From RPQJ01 sp963732375 (GTDB taxonomy: Bacteria > Pseudomonadota > Gammaproteobacteria > Steroidobacterales > Steroidobacteraceae): 64,000 bases of DNA. Of this stretch, positions 55,842 through 63,213 are shown piece after piece. The notes beneath the pieces were generated by a model, which was not told the DNA's origin, did no database searches, and saw only the letters and a list, made by a program, of their open reading frames with translations. Both the position numbers and the translations under genes were made by a program. Each line of letters opens with the position of its first letter. Position 1 is the stretch's first letter. The DNA lies in the NCBI GenBank assembly GCA_963732375.1, contig CAVSZE010000015.1:186001-250000 (forward strand), written 5' to 3'.

Positions 55842-58505
55842 CTACACCGTGACCGGATTCGGTTTGTCGGCGTCAATGCCGAATCGCTCGATGGCGGCAC
55901 TCACGGTCGCCACGTCCAGCGTGCCCTCGTCCGCCAGCGCCTTCAGCGCGGCGACCACGATGTAGCGACTATCCACCTCGAAGAAATCGCGAAGTGCCGC
56001 GCGCGAGTCGCTGCGCCCGAAACCATCGGTGCCGAGCACGTGGTAACTGCCCGGCACCCACTGGCGGACCTGGTCGGGTACCGTGCGCATGTAGTCGGTC
56101 GCCGCGACGAATGGACCGACGTGTCGCTCGAGGCAGCTGCGCACGTAGGGAACCCGCGGCGGGCTGCCCGGGTGCAACAGGTTCCAGCGCTCCGCGTCCA
56201 GCGCCTCGCGGCGCAGCTCCGAGAAGCTCGTGACGCTGAACACGTCCGCCGGCACGCCGAACTCCTTGTCGAGGATCTCGGCCGCGGCCAGCACCTCGCG
56301 CAGGATCGCGCCTGAACCGAGCAGGTTCACCCGCACCTTGCCGCGCCCGCCGGCATGCAGCAGGTACGCGCCCCGGACGATGCCCTCCTCCGAACCCGCG
56401 GGCATCGCGGGCTGCACGTAGTTCTCGTTCATGCAGGTGACGTAGTAGAAGACGTTCTCCTGCTCCACGTACATGCGGCGAAGGCCGTCGTGAACGATCA
56501 CCGCCACCTCGTAGGCGTAGGCCGGATCGTAGGCGACGCAATTCGGGATCGTGGTCGCAACCAGGTGACTGTGGCCGTCCTGGTGCTGCAGCCCCTCGCC
56601 GGCGAGCGTTGTGCGCCCTGCCGTGCCGCCGATCAGGAAGCCACGCGCCTGCATGTCGCCGGCCGCCCAGGCAAAATCGCCGACGCGCTGGAATCCGAAC
56701 ATCGAGTAGTAGACGTAGAAAGGCACCATCGCCACGCCGTGGTTGGCGTAAGCGGTGCCTGCAGCGATCCAGCTGCACATCGCGCCGCCTTCGTTGATGC
56801 CCTCCTCGAGGATCTGGCCCTTCATGTCCTCCCGGTAATAGAGCAGCTGGTCGGAGTCCTGCGGCTTGTAGAGCTGGCCCATCGAGGAGTAGATGCCGAC
56901 CTGCCGGAACATGCCCTCCATGCCGAAGGTGCGCGCCTCGTCCGGCACTATGGGAACCACGTGCGGCCCCAGCCCCTTGTCCTTCAGCAGGATCGACAGC
57001 AGGCGCACCAGCGCCATCGTGGTCGAGATCTCGCGCTCGCCCGAGGACTCGAGCAGCGGTGCAAACGCCGAGAGTTCCGGCACGGCGAGCTTTGGCACGC
57101 TGGTGCGGCGCTGCGGCAGGTAGCCACCCAATGCCTTCCGGCGTTCGTGCAGGTATTCGAGTTCCTCGCTGCCCTCCGCGGGCCGGTAATAGGGCAGCTC
57201 GGCGATGTCCTCATCGGACACCGGGATGTTGAATCGGTCGCGAAATGCCTTCAGCGCCTCGTCGTCCAGCTTCTTCTGCTGGTGCGTGATGTTCTGCCCT
57301 TCGCCGGCGCGTCCCATGCCATAGCCCTTGACGGTCTTGGCGAGGATCACCGTCGGCTGGCCCTTCTGCGCAACCGCTGCGGCGTATGCGTTGTAGACCT
57401 TGTGCGCGTCGTGGCCACCGCGGTTCAGCCGCCAGATGTCGTCGTCCGACATGTTGGCGACCATCTCGCGAAGCTCGGGGTACTTGCCGAAGAAATTCTC
57501 GCGCGTGTAAGCGCCGCCCTTCGCCTTGAAGTTCTGGTACTCGCCGTCCACGCATTCCATCATCAGCCGGCGCAGCAGCCCGCGCGTATCCTGCGCGAGC
57601 AGCGGGTCCCAGCGCGAGCCCCACACGACCTTGATCACGTTCCACCCGGCACCGAGGAACGCGGCCTCCAGTTCCTGGATGATCTTGCCGTTGCCACGCA
57701 CCGGCCCGTCGAGCCGCTGCAGGTTGCAGTTGACCACGAACACCAGGTTGTCGAGTTTCTCGCGCACCGCCATCGTGATCGCGCCCAGCGACTCCGGTTC
57801 GTCCATCTCGCCGTCGCCGAGGAAGCACCACACGCGTCGGTCTTCCGGCTGCACGATCCCGCGGTGCTCGAGGTAGCGCTGGAAGCGCGCCTGGTAGATG
57901 GCCATCATCGGCCCCAGGCCCATCGATACCGTCGGGAACTGCCAGAAGTCCGGCATCAGCCACGGGTGCGGATAGGACGACAGGCCCTTGCCACCGACCT
58001 CCTCGCGGAAGTGACGCAGCTGTTCCTCGGTGAGCCGGCCTTCCAGGTAGGCGCGCGCGTAGATGCCCGGCGCGGAGTGCCCCTGGATGAACACCATGTC
58101 CCCCGGGTGGTCGTCGTCCGGTGCCCGCCAGAAATGGTTGAAACCGACCTCGTAGAGCGTGGCCGCGGACGCGTAGGTCGCAATGTGCCCGCCGTATTCC
58201 GAACTCTCGCGATTGGCCTGGACGACCATCGCCATCGCGTTCCAGCGGATGTAGGCCTCGATGCGTCGCTCCAGCGCGCGGTCGCCCGGGTAATCCTGCT
58301 CCTGGCCGGTAGATATCGTGTTTACGTAGGCGGTATTGGGCTTGAACGGCAGGTGAGCGCCGGAACGCCGCGCGAAATCGATGATTCGCTCGAGCAGGTA
58401 GTGCGCGCGTTCGGCACCGTGGACGCGCAGCACCGACTCCATCGACTCGAGCCATTCACGCGTTTCCGCCGGATCGGAGTCTTCGAACTTCGAGGCTTCG
58501 AACAT
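55842..58505 (-). CDS. aceE: Pyruvate dehydrogenase E1 component (homodimeric)
   Basis: Thiamine diphosphate-dependent decarboxylation of pyruvate and acetylation of E2. 887 residues, as in E. coli. Signatures are ISTGQEQDYPGDRALERRIE, SSYPHPWLMPDFWQFPTVSM, the ThDP motif GDGEMDEPESLGAI...VVNCNLQRLDGPV, and YGMGRAGEGQNITHQQKK. ATG 58505 begins MFEASKFEDSDP; an in-frame ATG eleven codons upstream is less likely. First gene of the aceE-aceF-lpd (-sulfotransferase) string. No PdhR-type repressor gene is adjacent. Confidence 0.97.
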   Translation of the reverse strand: MFEASKFEDSDPAETREWLESMESVLRVHGAERAHYLLERIIDFARRSGAHLPFKPNTAYVNTISTGQEQDYPGDRALERRIEAYIRWNAMAMVVQANRESSEYGGHIATYASAATLYEVGFNHFWRAPDDDHPGDMVFIQGHSAPGIYARAYLEGRLTEEQLRHFREEVGGKGLSSYPHPWLMPDFWQFPTVSMGLGPMMAIYQARFQRYLEHRGIVQPEDRRVWCFLGDGEMDEPESLGAITMAVREKLDNLVFVVNCNLQRLDGPVRGNGKIIQELEAAFLGAGWNVIKVVWGSRWDPLLAQDTRGLLRRLMMECVDGEYQNFKAKGGAYTRENFFGKYPELREMVANMSDDDIWRLNRGGHDAHKVYNAYAAAVAQKGQPTVILAKTVKGYGMGRAGEGQNITHQQKKLDDEALKAFRDRFNIPVSDEDIAELPYYRPAEGSEELEYLHERRKALGGYLPQRRTSVPKLAVPELSAFAPLLESSGEREISTTMALVRLLSILLKDKGLGPHVVPIVPDEARTFGMEGMFRQVGIYSSMGQLYKPQDSDQLLYYREDMKGQILEEGINEGGAMCSWIAAGTAYANHGVAMVPFYVYYSMFGFQRVGDFAWAAGDMQARGFLIGGTAGRTTLAGEGLQHQDGHSHLVATTIPNCVAYDPAYAYEVAVIVHDGLRRMYVEQENVFYYVTCMNENYVQPAMPAGSEEGIVRGAYLLHAGGRGKVRVNLLGSGAILREVLAAAEILDKEFGVPADVFSVTSFSELRREALDAERWNLLHPGSPPRVPYVRSCLERHVGPFVAATDYMRTVPDQVRQWVPGSYHVLGTDGFGRSDSRAALRDFFEVDSRYIVVAALKALADEGTLDVATVSAAIERFGIDADKPNPVTV

Positions 58506-58549
58506 GTTGCGCGCCTGCGGTAATGATTTGCGCGGCACGCCCTGCTAGC

Positions 58550-60121
58550 ATGCCGACGCGCAATGATCAGCGCTGGTACCGGCAGGGTCAAGGCAGGCAC
58601 TTGGCACAACTTCTTCCTCCCGAGTTGAAAATAGACGTCCGCGGCCGCGCGGCCACTGCAATGGCATCCGCGTTGGCGAAGGCCGATGGCGCGATATTGC
58701 TTGTCCCGGCGACCAGGCCCGAGGAGGCTCTGGCACACCTGCCGCACGCAGAACTGTGGCTGCGACTCTATCGTGCAGCGAGGAGGGACTCGCCGACACC
58801 CGTGCTCTGCGCGCGACTGCCGAATGCCCGTCACACGCTCGCCGTCGTGGGTTTCGCCAAGCCCGGAACCAGCGCGTTCGAACGACTGTCGCTCGCGGGC
58901 AAGCTTACGGCCAGGGTGCTGGAACGAGGTGTCGCGCGGGTCGAATGCCATGCCTCGGGGCTCGACGCCGACGGGGCCGCCGCATGGAACGAATCGCTGG
59001 TGACGGCGCTGCTGGCGGCGGCGGCCCCGATGCCCCAGCGCAAGTCAAAGGCAGTGCCGCCCTGCGACCTGCGCGCGATCGGCGTGTGCGGCGCAAAAAC
59101 CGCGGATTTCACTGCCTGCCGCGCGATCGCCAGCGGCAATCACCTCGCGCGCTGGCTGACAACGCTGCCGCCCAACGAACTGGACTGCGTCGCGTACCGC
59201 AAGGCGCTCCGCCAGCTCGCGCAGCGCGAAGGCTGGTCATTCCGCTTCTACGACGAGCGAACCCTGAAGCGCCTCGGTGCCGGCGCGTTCCTGTCGGTGT
59301 CGCGCGCAAATGCCCACCGCGGCGCCGGGATCGTGCGATTGCGTTACAGGGGCCCCGGGCGCGCGCCGCGACCGTCGATCGCACTGGTCGGCAAGGGCAT
59401 CTGCTTCGACACCGGCGGCATCAATCTCAAGTCCCACAAGGGCATGTACCTGATGCACGGCGACATGCAGGGCAGTGCTGTCGCCGTCGGCACGCTGCTC
59501 GCCTGCTCCCGCAGCGGCGCTCGCCTCGAGCTGGACTGCTGGCTCGCACTCACCGAGAACGAGATCGGCCCGCTTGCCTATCGCCCGCAGGAGGTGGTGC
59601 GCGCTGCGAACGGCGTCACCATCCAGGTAGTGCACAGCGACGCCGAGGGCCGCATGGCGCTTGCCGACACGCTGACGCTCGCCTCGCGCGAGCGGCCGCG
59701 GCTGGTGCTGGACTTCGCGACGCTGACCGGCGCCTGCGTGAACGCACTCACCGACCGCTACAGCGGCGCGTTCACCAACCGGCCTGGCCTGAACGAACCG
59801 CTGCAGGCCGCCGGTCGATCGAGCGGCGAGCGCGTCTGGTGCTTCCCGATGGACGAGGACTTCGACCACGAGATCGAGAGCCCCATTGCCGACGTGATGC
59901 AGTGCCCGCTCGAGTCGAAGGGTGACCACATCCTCGCCGCCCGCTTTCTCCAGCGTTTCGTGGAGAAGGACGTGCCGTGGGTGCACGTGGACCTGTCCTC
60001 CGCAGAGCGCAAGGGAGGACTCGCCCACGTACCCACCGAGTTCACGGGTTTCGGCGTGCGCTTTGCCACCCAGCTGCTGGGCGACAAGACCTTCCTGGAA
60101 CGGCTCGCGGACACGAAGTGA
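58550..60121 (+). CDS. M17 family leucyl aminopeptidase-like protein (second copy)
   Basis: About 523 residues; diverged from PepA at 12686. The N-terminal domain is different and not recognisable. The catalytic domain keeps VGKGICFDTGGINLKSHKGM, MHGDMQGSAVAVG and SDAEGRMALADTLTL, with the PepA motif NTDAEGR changed to HSDAEGR near residue 362. Lys, Asp, Glu and Arg ligands are in place, so activity is expected. This is the subgroup often annotated 'leucyl aminopeptidase family protein'. ATG 58550 is preferred; ATG 58523 in frame is possible and would overlap the aceE leader. It ends in a GTGA overlap with pyrC. Confidence 0.9.
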   Translation: MPTRNDQRWYRQGQGRHLAQLLPPELKIDVRGRAATAMASALAKADGAILLVPATRPEEALAHLPHAELWLRLYRAARRDSPTPVLCARLPNARHTLAVVGFAKPGTSAFERLSLAGKLTARVLERGVARVECHASGLDADGAAAWNESLVTALLAAAAPMPQRKSKAVPPCDLRAIGVCGAKTADFTACRAIASGNHLARWLTTLPPNELDCVAYRKALRQLAQREGWSFRFYDERTLKRLGAGAFLSVSRANAHRGAGIVRLRYRGPGRAPRPSIALVGKGICFDTGGINLKSHKGMYLMHGDMQGSAVAVGTLLACSRSGARLELDCWLALTENEIGPLAYRPQEVVRAANGVTIQVVHSDAEGRMALADTLTLASRERPRLVLDFATLTGACVNALTDRYSGAFTNRPGLNEPLQAAGRSSGERVWCFPMDEDFDHEIESPIADVMQCPLESKGDHILAARFLQRFVEKDVPWVHVDLSSAERKGGLAHVPTEFTGFGVRFATQLLGDKTFLERLADTK

Positions 60122-61155
60122 CGACTCTCGCGCTGCGCCGGCCCGACGACTGGCATCTCCACCTGCGCGACGGCGCCCACATGGCGGCCGTGCTGCCGTT
60201 CACCGCGGCGCGATTCGCGCGCGCGCTGGTGATGCCGAACCTGAAGCCGCCGATGACGACGACCGCGGCGCTCGGCGAGTACCGGGCGCGCATCGTTGCG
60301 GCGCTGCCGGCAGGGGCGGACTTCGAACCGCTGATGACGCTGTACCTTACGGACCGAACGCCGCCGGACGAAATCCGTCGCGCGAAGGAATGCGGCTTCA
60401 TCCTCGGTGCAAAGCTCTACCCCGCGGGCGCGACAACGCACTCCGACGCCGGCGTGACGTCGATCGAGAACACCTGGCCCGCGCTCGAGGCGATGGCCGA
60501 GCACGGCCTGGTGCTGCAGGTGCACGGCGAGGTCACCGCGCCGGAGGTGGACGTATTCGACCGCGAGATCGTGTTCATCGACAGGGTCCTCTCGCGGATC
60601 CTGGAGCGCGTTCCCGGGCTCAAGGTCGTCTTCGAGCACATCACTACGGCGGCTGCGGCCGGGTTCGTTCGCGATGCGCGCGACGGCGTTGCGGCCACCA
60701 TCACACCACAGCACCTGCTGATGAACCGCAATGCGATCTTCGACGGCGGTGTGCGGCCGCATCACTACTGCCTGCCGCTGCTGAAGCGCGAGCGCGACCG
60801 CGAGGCGCTACTGGCGGTTGCGACCGGCCAGAACCCGCGATTCTTCCTCGGCACCGACAGCGCGCCGCATGCCCGGCACACCAAGGAGGCGCCCTGTGGA
60901 TGCGCGGGAATCTTTTCCGCCCACGCAGCCATCGAGCTCTATGCCGAGGCGTTCGAGCAGGCTGGCCGCCTCGATCGCCTCGAGGCATTCGCGTCGGAGC
61001 GGGGAGCAGACTTCTACGGATTGCCGAGGAACGGGCAGCGCATCTCGCTCAGCCGCGAACCCTGGACTGTTCCCGATCACTATCCCTTCGGCGACGACGA
61101 ACTCGTACCGCTGCGCAGCGGTACCGACCTCGCCTGGCGATTGGTATCCGGGTGA
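60118..61155 (+). CDS. pyrC: Dihydroorotase (class II)
   Basis: Third step of pyrimidine synthesis: closes carbamoyl aspartate to dihydroorotate. 345 residues (E. coli 348). Metal ligands are in DDWHLHLRDG, the carbamylated Lys is in ILGAKLYPAGATTHSDAGV, with HGEV, FEHITT and FFLGTDSAPH after. The start is GTG 60118, overlapping the aminopeptidase stop. It is followed by rnt with another GTGA overlap; E. coli places these genes in the same general region but not adjacent. Confidence 0.96.
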   Translation: MTTLALRRPDDWHLHLRDGAHMAAVLPFTAARFARALVMPNLKPPMTTTAALGEYRARIVAALPAGADFEPLMTLYLTDRTPPDEIRRAKECGFILGAKLYPAGATTHSDAGVTSIENTWPALEAMAEHGLVLQVHGEVTAPEVDVFDREIVFIDRVLSRILERVPGLKVVFEHITTAAAAGFVRDARDGVAATITPQHLLMNRNAIFDGGVRPHHYCLPLLKRERDREALLAVATGQNPRFFLGTDSAPHARHTKEAPCGCAGIFSAHAAIELYAEAFEQAGRLDRLEAFASERGADFYGLPRNGQRISLSREPWTVPDHYPFGDDELVPLRSGTDLAWRLVSG

Positions 61156-61835
61156 GCGACCAACTGCAGGAAATCGGCATTTCCGGAAGGTTTCGTGGTT
61201 TCCTTCCCGTTGCCGTCGACGTCGAGACCGGCGGCTTCAACGCCAGCACCGACGCACTGCTGGAAATCGCGGCGGTCGTCATCGAGATGTCGCCCTTCGG
61301 GGAACTGAAACCAGCGGCGAATTTCCGCTACCACGTGCAGCCGTTCCATGGCTCGCGAATCGACCCCGCGTCGCTGGCGGTGAACCGCATCGACCCGCAC
61401 CACCCGCTGCGGCCCGCGATGCCCGAGAAAGAGGCGCTGACGCAACTGTTCCGCGAAATCCGCAAGGCAGTTCGCGACACCGGCTGCACGCGCGCCGTGC
61501 TGGTCGGGCACAACGCTTCGTTCGACCTCGGATTCCTGAATGCGGCGGTGGCGCGCAACGACATCAAGCGCAATCCGTTCCACCCGTTCTCCAGCTTCGA
61601 CACGGCGACGCTGGGCGGCGTGGCGCTCGGCCAGACCGTGCTGTCGCGCGCCGTGACCGCGGCTGGACTCGACTGGCACGCGGATTCCGCGCACTCGGCG
61701 ATCTACGACGCGGAACGCACCGCGTCGCTGTTCTGCAAGATCTGTAACCGCTTCCGGTTCATGTACGAGGAAGCGCTCGAGCGGGCGCCGGAACTGGCGA
61801 CGCCCGAGGCTGGCGACGTCCCGCTGGCCGACTAA
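61152..61835 (+). CDS. rnt: Ribonuclease T
   Basis: A DEDDh 3'-5' exonuclease for tRNA end turnover and rRNA 3' maturation. 227 residues (E. coli 215). ExoI is FLPVAVDVETGGFNA (Asp, Glu), ExoII is LVGHNASFDLGFLNAA, and ExoIII is HSAIYDAERTASLF with the catalytic His and Asp. RNase T-specific NPFHPFSSFDTATLGG is also there. The start is GTG 61152, overlapping the pyrC stop. grxD downstream on the opposite strand is a common neighbour of rnt. Confidence 0.96.
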   Translation: MSDQLQEIGISGRFRGFLPVAVDVETGGFNASTDALLEIAAVVIEMSPFGELKPAANFRYHVQPFHGSRIDPASLAVNRIDPHHPLRPAMPEKEALTQLFREIRKAVRDTGCTRAVLVGHNASFDLGFLNAAVARNDIKRNPFHPFSSFDTATLGGVALGQTVLSRAVTAAGLDWHADSAHSAIYDAERTASLFCKICNRFRFMYEEALERAPELATPEAGDVPLAD

Positions 61836-61844
61836 CGGAAGAAA

Positions 61845-61888
61845 GGGACATTCTCCTTTTTCCGGCCGCGGAAAAAGGAGAATGTCCC
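61845..61888. repeat. 20-bp inverted repeat, terminator-like, after rnt
   Basis: Arms 61845-61864 and 61869-61888 pair perfectly around a 4-base loop. The left arm begins GGGACATTCTCC and runs into TTTTTCC. It shares the GGGACA start with the 36.8-kb palindrome. It could end rnt transcription, but the U-run is inside the stem instead of after it, so a REP-like element is as likely. Confidence 0.85.
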
Positions 61889-61896
61889 CTCCTTGG

Positions 61897-61921
61897 AAAA
61901 TAGGTGCCTGGCACCTATTTT
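61897..61921. terminator. Palindrome AAAATAGGTGCC-T-GGCACCTATTTT between rnt and grxD
   Basis: Twelve-base arms (61897-61908, 61910-61921) around a single T. Five bases past the grxD stop; on the minus strand the stem is preceded by A-rich and followed by TTTTCC, and on the plus strand by TTTTTTC. It can act as a bidirectional terminator. AGGTGCCTGGCACCT-type palindromes also occur as dispersed repeats in proteobacterial genomes, so it may be one of those. Confidence 0.65.
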
Positions 61922-61925
61922 TCGG

Positions 61926-62252
61926 TCAGGACTTTGCGGTGGCGCCCGCCTCGGTCAGCAGCGTCTGCAGTTCCCCGTTGCGGTACATCTCGTTCAGGAT
62001 GTCCGAACCGCCGACCAGTTCGCCGCCGATGTAGAGCTGCGGATAGGTGGGCCAGTTCGAGTAGCGCTTCAGCCCTTCGCGCAGTTCCGGGTCCTCGAAA
62101 ATGTTGACGTGCAGGAACGTCGCGCCACAAGCCTCCAGCGTGCGCACGGCAGATGCCGAAAAACCGCACTGCGGGAAGTCGGGCGTGCCTTTCATGTAAA
62201 GCACGACCGGGTTCGACTTGAGCTGGTCCTGGATTCTCTGGTTGATGTCCAC
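61926..62252 (-). CDS. grxD: Monothiol glutaredoxin Grx4
   Basis: A 108-residue CGFS-type glutaredoxin that binds a 2Fe-2S cluster with glutathione and delivers it to targets. The active site is CGFS (29-32) in TPDFPQCGFSASAVR, and KGTP, WPTYPQLYIGGELVGGSDI and the C-terminal GD motif are present. Preceded by a DUF1289 gene, 4 bases upstream. Confidence 0.97.
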   Translation of the reverse strand: MDINQRIQDQLKSNPVVLYMKGTPDFPQCGFSASAVRTLEACGATFLHVNIFEDPELREGLKRYSNWPTYPQLYIGGELVGGSDILNEMYRNGELQTLLTEAGATAKS

Positions 62253-62256
62253 TTTC

Positions 62257-62460
62257 TTACCTCGCGGCCGCTCTCGCGACCGTCATCATTCGCGCCTCGG
62301 CAGCGCTTGCAGCCTCGAGCCGTGCAATCACGGCCCACCGTTCTGAAGGACTCATGCGGCCCCAGCCTGCGATCTCGTCGATGGTCCGGCCGCAGCCCGT
62401 GCAGCGGCGCCCTGCGTCCAGGACGCAGATGTTGATGCAGGGCGACGCTGGACCGGTCAT
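62257..62460 (-). CDS. DUF1289 protein
   Basis: A 67-residue protein with four Cys in SPCINICVLDAGRRCTGCGR, the hallmark of DUF1289, probably a small zinc or Fe-S site, then IDEIAGWGRMSPSERWAVI. No known role. It shares a transcript with grxD and is divergent from the PuuD-like gene. Confidence 0.88.
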   Translation of the reverse strand: MTGPASPCINICVLDAGRRCTGCGRTIDEIAGWGRMSPSERWAVIARLEAASAAEARMMTVARAAAR

Positions 62461-62590
62461 ATCGATTACGCAATGTCCGGGCAGGGCGCAGGAAGCGTTG
62501 AATTATGCGGATGCGTCGCCTATTCTTCAAACGCCCTGCGGCGGCAAGCAAAATAAGCTAACTCATTGTCGCTAAACGGTATTTATTTCC

Positions 62591-62598
62591 AAGAGGAG
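62591..62598 (+). promoter_or_regulatory. Strong ribosome-binding site before the PuuD-like gene
   Basis: AAGAGGAG ends 5 bases before ATG 62604. The 140 bases upstream are unusually A/T-rich for this window (AAATAAGCTA, ATTTATTT) but I cannot place a confident promoter. Confidence 0.6.
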
Positions 62599-62603
62599 TT
62601 TAG

Positions 62604-63206
62604 ATGAATCCCCTGACCACGGTTCGCGGTTCGATTACGGCCGGATTCGTCGTCGCACTCCTGATCTCGCTGCTGATCGCGCCGACCGGATTCATGGAAC
62701 TCGGCCTGGCGCGCTGGTTTCACATTCTCTCGGGAGTGATGTGGATCGGGCTCCTCTGGTACTTCAACGTCGTCCAGGTCCCGGCGCTCGCCGAGGCGGC
62801 AGCCGACAAGGGAGGCCCGGGCGGCGCCGGCATATCCAAGTACGTCGCGCCGCGCGCGCTGTTCTGGTTTCGCTGGGCCTCGCTGGCGACCTGGCTCACC
62901 GGCGCGTGGTACCTGCTGCGCGCCGGAAACTTCGGCGGCGCCTTCATGCTCGGCCTGGGCGGCAATCCGACGAATTACTACCAGCTCATCATCGGCATCG
63001 GCGCCTGGCTCGGCACCATCATGCTGTTCAACGTCTGGGCCCTCATCTGGCCGAACCAGAAGAAGATCCTCGGACTGGTGCCGGCGTCCGACGACGAGAA
63101 GGCCAGGGCGCGCAAGGTCGCCCTGTACGCCTCGCGCAGCAACTTCGTGCTGTCGATCCCGCTGCTGCTCTGCATGGGGTCGGCATCACACGGCCTGCCC
63201 TTCTGA
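62604..63206 (+). CDS. PuuD-type urate hydroxylase N-terminal domain membrane protein
   Basis: 200 residues with about five helices. It matches the membrane domain of PuuD-type urate oxidases: FMELGLARWFHILSGVMWIG, YFNVVQVPALAEA, APRALFWFRWASLATWLTGA and NVWALIWPNQKKILG. True PuuD enzymes carry a C-terminal cytochrome c domain, which is missing here, and no other urate-pathway gene is nearby. It may be a redox or transport protein related to PuuD; calling it a urate hydroxylase would go beyond the evidence. Followed by nadC. Confidence 0.85.
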   Translation: MNPLTTVRGSITAGFVVALLISLLIAPTGFMELGLARWFHILSGVMWIGLLWYFNVVQVPALAEAAADKGGPGGAGISKYVAPRALFWFRWASLATWLTGAWYLLRAGNFGGAFMLGLGGNPTNYYQLIIGIGAWLGTIMLFNVWALIWPNQKKILGLVPASDDEKARARKVALYASRSNFVLSIPLLLCMGSASHGLPF

Positions 63207-63213
63207 CTGCCTG

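Noticed and set aside
56355..58523. Plus-strand frame of 722 codons over aceE
   Set aside because: Antisense shadow of aceE.
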